Positions 23,996 through 35,045 of a stretch of 64,000 bases of DNA are shown piece by piece. A program made the translations under genes and the position numbers. The DNA comes from Bombus terrestris (Eukaryota > Arthropoda > Insecta > Hymenoptera > Apidae): contig NC_063274.1 of NCBI RefSeq assembly GCF_910591885.1, positions 9,467,725 to 9,531,724 on the forward strand. The letters are read 5' to 3'. The stretch's first letter is position 1, and every line of letters begins with the position of its first letter. The notes under the pieces are model-generated. The model searched no databases and had not been told where the DNA came from. It saw only the letters and a list, made by a program, of their open reading frames with translations.

Positions 23996-26106
23996 TCAAT
24001 ACGGCATTCGGGTTCGAACTTCCAAACGGATCCCTACTGAAATGTAAAAATAAAGGGGGAGAGGGAAAGATGGTTTTAATTAAAATTAATAAGTCGTATG
24101 AGTAAAATATTCCAATTTCATGAGGCATTCGAAAGCTCTGTCAGGTATGAATATTGTTTCAATTTTAACTGGTGAGCTTTCTATGGAACTCCCTAAAAAA
24201 ACATCATACGCGTGGAAATCGATGTCCGCTAAAATTAATGCTAAAATACTAGTGGGTTAACTGCTCCTCTCTCAGAATGCACCGACAAATCTCTCGAAAA
24301 AATACGTAATGAAATAAGAAAAAGCGTTCGTTCGTATTTTTCGTGAAATATCGCCGAAAGCTTAAATAAATGTACCGCCATAAATTCAAATAATTTTTAT
24401 ACAAAAAGATGAGAACAAAAGTACAAATTGACTGGTTGTTTCGTTCTAATATCAGGTAACGATCAGATATTTTTATTTAACACGCAGGTTTTGAAGGAAC
24501 GAACGCTGAAAAAATATCGTCGCTTTACATCGAGAACATACGAATTGGAAGGGAAAGAGAGGTTTTCCTAAAAGCCTCGAATCGAGGTTAACGATACAAG
24601 TTAGGTATGTGTATTGGCTACTGGTATCGAATGCATTAGAGAAATGATCGGCTACGTGATTCGCAAATCCATTACCGTAAAATTGTGCAGATTTTGCACG
24701 GTCTTAGAGTCGGACGTTGATATAACGATAGGTTTTTTGTCTTTTCAAATAGGAAGCTGTGGCGAAACAATACCGTATGATTTATCATGGACCTTGGTGG
24801 CTCCTTTATTGTTGTTATCGTTGTGCACGGGTAATCTGTAGAGAGGAGAATGTGTTGTATGCGGAGGAATTTGCATTCGATGCACTTCGGATACAAAATG
24901 AGAGCGGAGAATGCAAATCGAATGTTCCACCGTCGGCATGATTGAGGTTTTTAATTTTACGCTACCGAGCAATTTCAATTTAACTAATGAAAAATAGCCA
25001 GGAATTAACCTGGTTGTTAAAACGTATTAAAAAAACAGAAAAGCGACTGAACTTTCTAATGAAACCTAATATATTTCGTTTTCGTTATTAAAAGAGATAA
25101 AAAGAGCTAGCAGATGTATCTGGACACTTCGCGTTAATGGTTCGGAACAACGACACATTACAGATAACAGGAATGATAACTGGCTATTGTAGATACAGCT
25201 CACGATTTCCACGCGACAAGGGAACTTCTAGATTTCTGGTTTGCACTTGGGCGTAGGTTAACAGCGTGTCATGTTTAAACAGCTGTCACACGTTCGACTT
25301 TTTGTTGGCTGCCCCGATCAAATAAACGTCCCGATAGTTTCCATATCTAATCGCTGTTTACGCTATGCAAACGTTCGTCCTACGTTCGCTCGTTTTTTTC
25401 CAGTTGTTCTTTTCCACGAATTCGCGCGATCCAGGCTTAATTTGGCTCGAGTCCGATTAAACATAAGCATGTCGGTGCTAAGTCTTGTACTGACGTGATT
25501 GAGTTGATTTTTAAACACAGTTGTCACAATTATTTGAAATTTTATCTTTACGGGAAGAAAGCTGCTTATCTATTTATCTGATTTGAGAGGTGCAACTTTT
25601 CTCAAACGAACCAAGTTATACTTCGTTCTTTATTTTAAATAGTTAATTAAAGATAACTTCGTCGAATGAATTCGCAATCAGAGCCATCCAGGAAGAAATG
25701 ACCTAGATAAATCAATTAACCGTCATTGTTATAAGAATCAACTCTTCAAGAAGTCTGTTTATTAACCTCTGATCATAGTTAGCAATCTGTTTATATAAAA
25801 CGTTGTAACAAGTTAAAAAACACAAAGACAATGGAAGTCATATAGATTTTTCTATTTCTTAGAATGGATAGACTGTGATTTGCAAAAATATAATCAATTT
25901 CTCTACCTCGACCAATAACTGTATCGCTGAACTATAATATGAATAACTATAATATCAAATCAATTTTAGTTATTCATCAAATCGAAATACCAATTTCACT
26001 ATATCTCCATCAGCCGCCTCATGATCAAAATCATAACTTCCCCATTACTATTACATCGCGCGTTTTATTTCTGACAAAACGCAATAATATTACTGAACGC
26101 TAGCGA
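23996..26106. other. Gene-free stretch
   Basis: I see no gene. A CAG/GTAACG junction at 24455 looks faintly like a recursive splice site, but its pyrimidine tract is poor. The sequence from 25500 to 26050 is very AT-rich. Confidence 0.55.
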
Positions 26107-26829
26107 GTGCACGGTAGTAATAAAAGTAGAAGTATTTCCAGCGGAAACGTCGGTGGTATACGCGTCGTCGTTCGCTATCGTCGCGGGAACTTGAACGATT
26201 TACATCCGAAATATCTCACGGCAACTGCTCCCGTTGGCATTATTATTACAGAAGAGACGGGAACGGGTGGTCGCGTTGCACAGTTTGCCGCGACATCTCG
26301 CTTTGGTTTCGGGCTCTGGTACGCGATATTTGAAAGCCTGCACACACCGGCGCAGCGTCGCTTTCATTCCGGAAAGCTTGCCTTTGCGGGTGCTAGGTTC
26401 ACGGGAATTCGACGCGTTGGCATCGGTGGAAAGGGGCTTGGTAGTTCACAGGAGCGACGCGCGAGTCTCATCAGCAAGCTGAGACCCACGCCGATGACGA
26501 CGACGTTGCTCGTGGATAGAAGCCAATTTTGTTGGCCCGTCTTTGTAACAAGTCAAAATGTTCATTGCCTGGGGTCACGTACTACCAGCCCGATGCATCG
26601 AAATGAACGCGAGTTTTGTCGCTCAAGGATTCGCTTATCTGGCCTCGAACAAGGTTGTTTCTCGCAACATCTCGCAGGCGCAGGGTATGCTACGAGAACG
26701 ACAGCGAAAGGGAAACCGATTTTTGCTGAATAGAGACAAATTTGTGAATTGTAATTGTTCGAGTGCTGGCGAGCTTGGTAATTGCAGGCGACAGCTTTGA
26801 ATGGAGAGATTACGAATATGGCTGGGAGG
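26107..26829 (+). other. GC-rich island with a 208-codon open frame
   Basis: This is one of the most GC- and CpG-rich parts of the window. The plus strand is open from 26107 to 26733, 208 codons, but the frame begins at a GTG, and no ATG occurs until well over halfway through. The translation is rich in Arg, Gly, Ser and Thr and shows no domain I recognise. Two overlapping shorter frames on the same strand and one on the other are also open, as expected when stop codons are rare. A weak acceptor and a donor-like GTAATA flank about 41 nt at 26788-26828. I favour a conserved noncoding or CpG-rich regulatory block over a gene. Confidence 0.3.
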
Positions 26830-28406
26830 TAATAGTATGTAAAAGATGGTTGAGAATCGTCCTGTTTGCTTCGGTTCTTATGCATTGAAATCCCTGAAGA
26901 TTTTGGTTTAATTAACTGTTGTCACAGACCTGGAGATATTACATTTCATATTGTCTAGAGGTATTTTAGTTATTAATTGTCGTAGCTCGTAGGTGGTAAT
27001 TAAGACAATTTGGATTACATTTGAATTTGTTCGCATATTTACGACTTAAAACAAAGCACTTCAAAAGTATCGAATGTTAATTTGATTAGAAGAAATTGTT
27101 AAATTGATTAGAAGAACGATATGATATGATAGAAGATGCACGATATGATAAAAATAGTGCTTCCATTGTATGTAGATCAGAATGAGTACATTGTTATCAG
27201 TTTGAAGAACGTTCCTATTCAAGCGAGAGAATTATACAGAACTTTTTGTTGGTATCTAAATGAAATATTACTATTTGCCTGCGAATAATTTTAATCTGAC
27301 GCTTTCGTTAACGTTTTAATTTGTATACATACGAGATAATATTTTACTGTAGAAGTACGGAAAAATTGTTATACGAGTATACGCTGTTGCCTGTACAGCT
27401 TGTAAATTGTAATGAATTTAAGAAGGTATGACGCTTTTATATTCATGAAAAGAATACAAAGTATGTCTATATCAGTTCACTGGAATTGGAAAAATTAATA
27501 TTCTGCTGAAGCATTTTAATTCAATTCCAACTCTCCGTTCCCTTTCTTTTAATCTGAAAGATTCCACAAAGTGTTTATCATCGACCGCAATTTAGGATAT
27601 AACAACAAAAATTAGCGCGATTCGAATCGTTACATCTGAAGTTTTCTCAGTGCAGTCGTGCATCTCTAATCCTGTTTATTGATTAAACCCGATAACTAAA
27701 GAGCAGACAAGAATGAAATCGCGTCTCGATCGATAGAGAGTCTGTTCCCATTGCGATTTATTTCAAAGCAACTTGAAAAAGAATCGAGTTTCTCGTCAAC
27801 AGTTACTGAAGTCTCGATACAAACGATTAATCAACGGTAGGCAAAGCAAGGTGTAAAATCATTTTATTTGATTTAACAATGTTCTCTGTAATTGTTTCTG
27901 TCGAAGCAACTCGTTGAAAAGTTGCAATCAGGAAGAACTTTTTAATTTTTCTGGAACAATCTGGAATATAACACAAATTGATAAAAATGTCTACGAACAA
28001 TTTGAATATTCTACCTTTTTACAAAATGAAATCGTCTGATCTTAAAGTTCTTTCAAGCTTTGTTCTTTAAGGTAATGATTATATTAAGGAATTTTTTAGG
28101 TATCTCAAGGTCTTTTCTAAATAATTTCAAGTTCATTACCTAAGTGTTTTCAAGAAAATTTCATAGTCGTTTTTCATTCGTTTCTCATTGTTAAATTACA
28201 CGCAACGCATTTAACGGACGCACGCGATAGATTTAAACATCTCTTCGTTTGCACGAACCATTACGAACCACCAAGTGGTATCACAGAAACGTTTCCGCAA
28301 GAACTTTGATCGCATTCGCCCTGTACAAATCAACGATCACGTTTTCTGCTCCACGGAAGATAACTAATTAACAAAGTATCGTACTGTTGGCCAAGCTGTA
28401 ATTAAT
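26830..28406. other. Gene-free stretch
   Basis: AT-rich sequence with no recognisable gene. A local direct repeat of ttgattagaagaa occurs at 27082 and 27104, followed by two copies of acgatatgat within the next 50 bp. Confidence 0.6.
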
Positions 28407-28740
28407 TTACAGGTCGCCGATTAATTTAGTTGGTATAAAACAGAGTATTCCAACGTTTGTCGTTCCAGACTCGAACTTGAATATCATTTGGCAGTGATAC
28501 CGTCTGCAGTGTCGTACTACAAACAGAAATTGTAAAGCGACCGTGGAAAAATAAAGGCGTGTTAAACGTCGAAAGTAACTCTGTACGATTCGTCGTTTCG
28601 ATTTCATCAGGTTGAGGGTAACTATGTGATAATTGATTAACGCAGTGACGGTTAATAAACAGTACGACGAGTAATAACGTTCGAACCACATCAAAACACC
28701 ACACCGCGTCCGGTATACGCGAAATATCGAAAGTGATAAA
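28407..28740 (-). other. Minus-strand stretch open in two frames at once
   Basis: Two overlapping minus-strand frames are open here. One runs 28407-28928 with 173 codons and is rich in Arg, Tyr, Phe and Leu. The other runs 28426-28704 and starts at GTG, with a hydrophobic run of about ten residues that resembles a signal anchor, then N-x-T and N-x-D type polar sequence. Neither matches a family I know. One could be a real exon with the other as its shadow, but AT-rich chance is a sufficient explanation. I see no consensus splice sites. Confidence 0.2.
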
Positions 28741-30229
28741 TTTACCTCGATGAAATTCCCTTTGGTCGAATTTCGTTCGTTACTGATTTCATTTTCCGAA
28801 TTTTTCATGATCGTCACTGACGCTGCTCGTTTGTGTAAAAAAAACAGGGCAATGGAAAATGAAAGTTTTCGTTTGTTCGTCAAAATTAGGCATAATACGC
28901 GAGGTATCGTAATGATGATACTTATCAATTATTAATGCATGTAGAGTACCGACGGTAATTTTTTTTAATTATTTCGATACACTCAGTATTCTCTTCGTGT
29001 TCGAATAAGATAATTATGCATTTTTCAAGCGCTGCATTAGCGTACTAAATAACTATACTGTAACATGATATTGCATGAGAATACAATACAACGAAATTCA
29101 TATATGAATATGAAATAACAGATTTTCATACAATTTGAAATTCTGTATATCTCCATAATTACTCTACAAAGTAAACTAACAAATTAAATTAATATCTTCC
29201 GCCTGCTACGAAGGAATAGTTCGAAAGTTGCATTTCCGTAACTAGTATCACAAACGAATCTCCTAAACCCCAGCAGCAACCCCAAGATCATTGCAACCCA
29301 CGAAACACCTGAAACGTAGCTAAATTTACATGCACGCGTCGAGCCAATTTTGTTTCTCCACGTAACGCACCACCATAATTTACAGCATAACACGGGGTGC
29401 ATTTCATATTCACTATCGCAGTAGTCTCCCTCGCGAAACATGACGCGTATACCACGTTACAATCGATAATTATTAAGACGAAGTAATTGAACTAGTTTTG
29501 TCGGTTGTCTCGCGTGTACCACAAATATTACAAAAAATATTAATATCTTAGCTTTTCGTTCGTTAAAAATCCGACGCAAATGCGAAGCGGATGCAAATGT
29601 TTCGGCCAACGGGCGTTATTTTTCACGGTCGTGGAACACGTTCGCGGAAGTTTAATTTCGTGCTCTTTGAAACGGCCTATGGGCGCTTCTGGGTTCGCTC
29701 GAAGTAACGCTGCGAGATTAATTGTCTCGTCGTCCCGTTGTTTTTCACCTTTCCTGCATTTTCGTGCTCAAGCGGTGAATATTTCTTTTCCCGCGGTTGT
29801 TTTTTTTTTTTATTTCGTTCCCCCACGTTGTCGTTTTGCTTCATTTCGACGATGTAAATATTGAATGAAATTGAGCGTCGGGATTTACGGCGCCTCGTGC
29901 ACGCGTAACGAGTATTTATTTTTCTCCGTCATGACCGTTCTTCCCCGCAAATAATACGTTTTTTATTGCTTGCCCGTGGCGAATAAGTAAAAAAGGGCTT
30001 AATGAACTGTTGTAGGTACTTGTAACGCGACACTATCAAATAGCGAAACGAAAATGCGTTTATACGTCGCTCGTTGTGAAACGAGAGAATCCGCGTTTTG
30101 AGCGCGTCAACTTGTCGAAAATTGATAGGCGGTGGATAAAAGACTGTAACGTTATCTGAAACATTATCTGTATTTAATGGTTTTTGTGATTCTCGAGAGT
30201 AAAATAAATTTGCATTTCATTGGCTGCTT
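28741..30229. other. Gene-free stretch
   Basis: I recognise no gene. The part at 29570-30130 is CpG-richer, contains a 94-codon plus-strand frame from an ATG at 29580 and an 11-T run near 29803, and may be conserved noncoding DNA. Confidence 0.55.
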
Positions 30230-30840
30230 TAATGGATATATCGTAATTTCTCAAGCCCCAAAAGATCTCATAACTAGAAACCTTAGTAAGAAACATTTCT
30301 GCTACGGTCACAGGGTCTACGCTTATACAGACCATTTAATACCCACTTTACTCCAAAAACAATTAATTCTCAACGCACAAGCCGAACCTATATCTTTCTG
30401 TACATATACCTCATCCACCGCAGCATTCCCTGTACAATACCTCTTTCACCAACCGCAATCCACCGAACCTCATCAAACCAAGATTTCCACAAACTGAATA
30501 CCATCGGTTACGAGTTTTCCAAGTCATGCTTACCCATAGCCTCCCTCAGACACCGTCAATCAACACCTTGAGACGCGAACTCGGACAAGTGCCGTAACAA
30601 ACCCGCTTAATCGAGATAGGGGCGGCAGGCAGAAAAGGGTAGAATCGTGTTATTCAACGGGTTGATTTGCCAGTCGGTTGGAAAACACACACAGGCTATC
30701 GAAAGTTGGGGCGACAGGGTAGTTAGATACAGGGGCCACGTAAGTTGGTAGTCACTTGGTAGCGAAGGACGCCTCGGAAGGGTGGCCACAGCAGGAGGAA
30801 CACGCTCGTCCAATAGCCGTCCGGTAAAGTACAATATCTG
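30230..30840. other. C-rich patch with coding-like texture
   Basis: From about 30240 to 30600 the plus strand becomes C-rich, CpG-poor and free of the usual AT tracts. It is partly covered by a 106-codon plus-strand frame (30177-30497) that ends in a Pro-, Thr- and Gln-rich stretch. From 30607 to 30834 the minus strand is open and rich in Leu, Pro and Thr. A donor-like CAC/GTAAGT sits at about 30739 on the plus strand. I recognise no domain. A relic of a mobile element or retrocopy is possible. Confidence 0.25.
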
Positions 30841-32703
30841 GAGGGGCAGGCCAGCCCATTTAGATATCGATTTGCAATCTCGCCGACAATTACACGAGGC
30901 GCAGAATATGTTCGTATAGATTAGATCAGATTAAATGAATATTTACGAGGAGGCCCGCACCGCGGACGGCCGACACTAGGTGCGTGTAATCTGCCTTGCA
31001 AACACCGCGATGTCGGCGTTCATTGCTACGCGTTTGCACCTTAACCCGCACAGAAATCAGAGTTTTTACCATTTTTCAAGTCGTTTGTTGCGTTCTTCGT
31101 ATCACTTTATCTGATTCTCAGCATACAGCAAAATGTAACTCGTGTAGTTTGAGAATAAGAGTTGGAGTAGAACTTAAAATACCAGAATACTGAACATCGA
31201 GGGTGACGATGTTGAAAGAGTTAGGAAATTCAACTGTAATTGCTGAACTGCTGTAGCTGAGTTAGTAAATTTTGTCTTGTATAATGTATAAAATAAGCTT
31301 GTACGTAAAAATTTGATGAAAGATTGCGAAAGATTGCGAACTTTTCGAACCGACGTACAAGACGTAGTTTCATAGATTTCTGAATCAATGAAAGAATAAA
31401 AGAATCTCTTATAAATCAATCATGAAACTTTGCATTCGACAGAACGTGTGACTTATGAATAACCTGGCGCTTAATGAATTATTCTCGTATAAATTAATAA
31501 ACATTAGGTTTCGCTATGTGTAAATGATACTGGATTTTGAGTGATTCATAAGAAAGCATCTGTTCTTAACTTTAAAGCGTTAAACAGCAATCCCAAATGA
31601 AACAGAGTCCAATGTACTCGTTCGATTGGGGGATTTGGGGAAATAGAACTTTTCTGCCGCGTTTTTGGGTGTTCCTGTCTCGTTTCTTGTCAATTTTATT
31701 ATTTGTAGTTCTGTTTTCTGTCTCCCTCTTTTTTCTTCCTTTTTTTTTTGTGAAGGGGGTTCTTTTGGTTTGATCGAGTTGGTCGAGAACGAAGGCAGAG
31801 AACGGAGTGAGAGGAATTTTAGTTGTAAATTGGAAACACGATACATGGTCGGAGAAACAAAAGGAACAAGGGGATCGAATTGGAAATGGTATTTAGTCAC
31901 GACGTTCCAACAACCGTGTCCTAACAATGTCCCTTTTTCGACGATGGTGCCTTTGTTCGTTTATGCATGTAGAGGGTGTCTCGAAACGAGCGTTACGCTA
32001 ATAAAGTGGTAGAGAAACAATTCAATATTTTTCTTCGTTATTTCTAGGCGAGGCATTTCGTTATCTTGCATGAACCTGTTGCTTCGTTACTTCAAGTTTA
32101 CATAATCTTATATATCTTTGAACGATTTCACATTACGAAGGGCAAAAGGTAAATTTATTTCTGTACTTTTTCGTTAGTTCTATGTAATGTTACATCTTTA
32201 AAATTGACTTTAAATTTTATCTCGAAATAATTGCGAATAAGTAAAAGTCCAGATTCTATGAAGATGACAGTTATCAACGAACAACAATAAAAAAGAACGA
32301 GATATATTTTCCTCGCCGCACCAATTATACATCTACACACGTTTCCTTTGTCTCGAAGTTTTAACCACTGTATGTTTGGTCACAGTGACCGTTTACAAAC
32401 GAGCTTTATCGTATTTATTCATTCTTTTCATCGTTCTAAGATTCATCTTGGATTACTATGGACACGCTTCAACGAAGGAAAATTACGAGAAATAATGAAA
32501 ACTTATCCAAAGAAGCGACACGTACATATCTATAATTCGTACTATCATACAAAACCATTTTCACGCTTTATTACGAATCAAACGTTATACGTAATATTTT
32601 ATATATGTCGCTACAGCGGTGTTAATGGAGAACAAATTATAAATTTCTAGTTATATATATTAAGATTTTTCAGTGACCTGCGGTAATATCTGTAATTGAC
32701 AAA
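30841..32703. other. Gene-free stretch
   Basis: I recognise no gene. At 31580-32012 the two strands hold overlapping 115-codon frames around a purine/pyrimidine-rich tract, which is typical of shadow frames. A short tandem duplication of aaagattgcg lies near 31320-31338. Confidence 0.55.
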
Positions 32704-32844
32704 TACAGTGGCTACAAAAAGTATTTACACATACTCTTCTAATTCAATGAAGCGTTTCTTTGTTGAGCGAATGAAACAGAAGAACAAAATTAAAGAACAA
32801 ATCGATAGATCTTTCGTCATCTTTCAAAGTAGACACCCTGTATA
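32704..32844. mobile_element. Probable DNA-transposon relic (Tc1/mariner-like start)
   Basis: The sequence tacagtggctacaaaaagta at 32704-32723 resembles the inverted-repeat ends of Tc1/mariner elements known from insects, though I cannot align it here. At 32834-32844 the motif caccctgtata matches the other transposon-end motif in the window. No transposase frame and no matching second repeat were found, so this may be a truncated copy or two unrelated fragments. Confidence 0.35.
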
Positions 32845-34209
32845 GAGGATAACGGCGAACGTTTTCGATCATTTTGTATCGCGGACAGTGCGTGTTGGAC
32901 CCGGATTGTGCGTGCGTTGTACACAGTGGCCGTTGTAATGGATTTTAACTCCTACTCGAGTGTACAGTTTGCGCATGTACCAAACTAATCTGCAATAAAT
33001 TTTCGAAGCTGCGTCGTTACATCGTTTACGATCGGGGAGATTTTACCGAAGAACTTTTGATTGCGATAAAATATGCTTCGCTGCGTTCCCTTCCTGTTCC
33101 TTCGTCCTCAACCTTTCCACTTTGTTTCACGAAGCCTGGCTGAGCCTCCAATCGACGAACGATATTGAGTTAACGGCGTGACGTCACGGGGGGAGGAGAA
33201 TTAAGCTTTTCTATTTTATCTCCTAAATGATGCCTCGATAAACTCTTTTATTGAGTAACCAGGATCGGGAAGGAGAGAAGCAGAAAGAGGAAGGATATAG
33301 ATTTCTTGTAATACCGTGTACCGAGGATATTGTACCTACAGCCTCATCTTTATTTTCTTGCTATTCCCTACGGGATATGGCTGGATAACAACTCGATAAT
33401 TAGATAGAGCAACGAAGGCTTGTAATAATCCTGGAACAGCCGTTAATACTGGTAACCTTTGATACCGGCCATGGTGATAGGATCAATGGAAGTATAGTGA
33501 GAAAGTATAGCTTCGTCTTTATTTATTCTTTAGGATGAATCGACTCTTCACAAGACGGTTGGCTATTGTTGTGTTTTTCTTTTCATAAAACGTTCAGCGA
33601 ATGGCAGTGTGGTAAAGTTAAGCCTTTCACTACGAACCATCGTAATTAACATTTAAATCAATTTTAAAACAATTTTCTTTCTTGTATCTTCAATAGAGAA
33701 TTATCGGATATTTCGTCATTGATAGATGGCAACTTCCTGGCTTGTTCTTGTCATGTTTCACAAAGCAACGAGCATCGATCGTGCCACCAATGTCAATAAC
33801 GCATATTACATGGTAGATCATAATACACCAATATAGCTGTTATATAGAATAGAGCTCTGCGCTTTCCGTATATACATTACGAAAGGGTTAAACGCAACCC
33901 TGGGAATATCACAAGGATGTGATAGGCAGCAAAACGGTGCGAGGAATACCTAGACCTATCGTAAATTCTGTTGTCGAATTATTAAAGACTCTTTGACAAA
34001 ACGAGAAGCTTCAGAACGATAATTTTCGTAATGGCAAGGAAAATTTTGACAGAACTGCGACGGCAACTACAGTGCGGTAAGATGATCTACGACAGAATCA
34101 GATACTTAACGAAAAATGAATCTGTAGTTCCAAGTGTATTCGCAATCGGGAAACAAGAGGCTCGTGCCACGATTCAAATTTACTTTCCAGCAGGTTCGTA
34201 GCATCATGA
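32845..34209. other. Gene-free stretch
   Basis: I see no gene. The part at 32860-33240 is CpG-richer and may be conserved noncoding DNA; the rest is AT-rich. Confidence 0.55.
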
Positions 34210-34890
34210 CCACGATTAGTTGCGTGACCAGCCTAGCTGATATCTAATGTCAATCCAGCGTGTTGTTTGGAATATATCGTACACGGGGGCCGTGCCGATT
34301 CGCAACATGTCTGTAAATGGCGCGAACAAGTGCAACACGAAAGAAGAGAAAGAGAAATAACCGAGAGAAAGTGTGATACAGTTGAAAAAGGGATGGAGAG
34401 GGTTCATACCTTTCGCAGGCGCACCTGTGTACCACACGGGAACGTGATTTGTACACGGACCAAAAGGGGAAATCGATCGAAGCAAAGCCGGTAGCAGGCC
34501 GGGAGCGTTTTCAAGGATTTCCTCGATTGGTATTCCAACGATTTTTATCCACTCGTGCTAACCGATCTGATCCATTCGTGCGGGTAGCCGCCGCAAATTA
34601 GCATTTTACGAGCCACCATCGGCACACCAGACCCTGTGGGGACAATGGAGGGCCGCGTTAAATTCGTTGGAAAGAAGGGTGGAGAGCAGAGAATCCATTA
34701 TCTGGATTGAGGAAAGCCTGATACTGTCGGCTGTTTTATGCAAAACAAGACGTAAAATGCCGGATGCAAATGTCAGGATTCGGATTCCATCTGAAAACGT
34801 GGCCGAACGTAGAGACCCGGACGAAGGAGGAAGGAACGATGGGTTAACTTTCCCATCCTATCAAACAGTGTTTTTATCGTGTCCCATGTG
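34210..34890. other. GC-richer island
   Basis: This block is richer in G+C and CpG, with short overlapping open frames on both strands (75 to 89 codons) and no recognisable protein. The sequence 34540-34640 lacks AT tracts and looks constrained. It is a candidate conserved noncoding element. Confidence 0.35.
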
Positions 34891-34916
34891 AAATTAAATG
34901 GATCATCGTAGCCCAT

Positions 34917-35045
34917 TTTCTTCTTTTTTGCCTTTTTCCCTTTTCTCCTTCTCTCTTCCTTCTTCTATTCTGATCGGTTTCCTGGGTTTATTTTCGTTCC
35001 ATTCGCTTTTCTCTCTTTCCTTCTTCTTTCCTTCGCGTTTGATTC
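34917..35045. repeat. Polypyrimidine tract
   Basis: A long run of mixed C and T, with scattered short interruptions, is low-complexity DNA. It is not followed by a convincing 3' splice site and exon. Confidence 0.7.

Noticed and set aside
24441..24465. CAG/GTAACG recursive-splice-like junction
   Set aside because: The pyrimidine tract is interrupted, and the donor half departs from GTAAGT.
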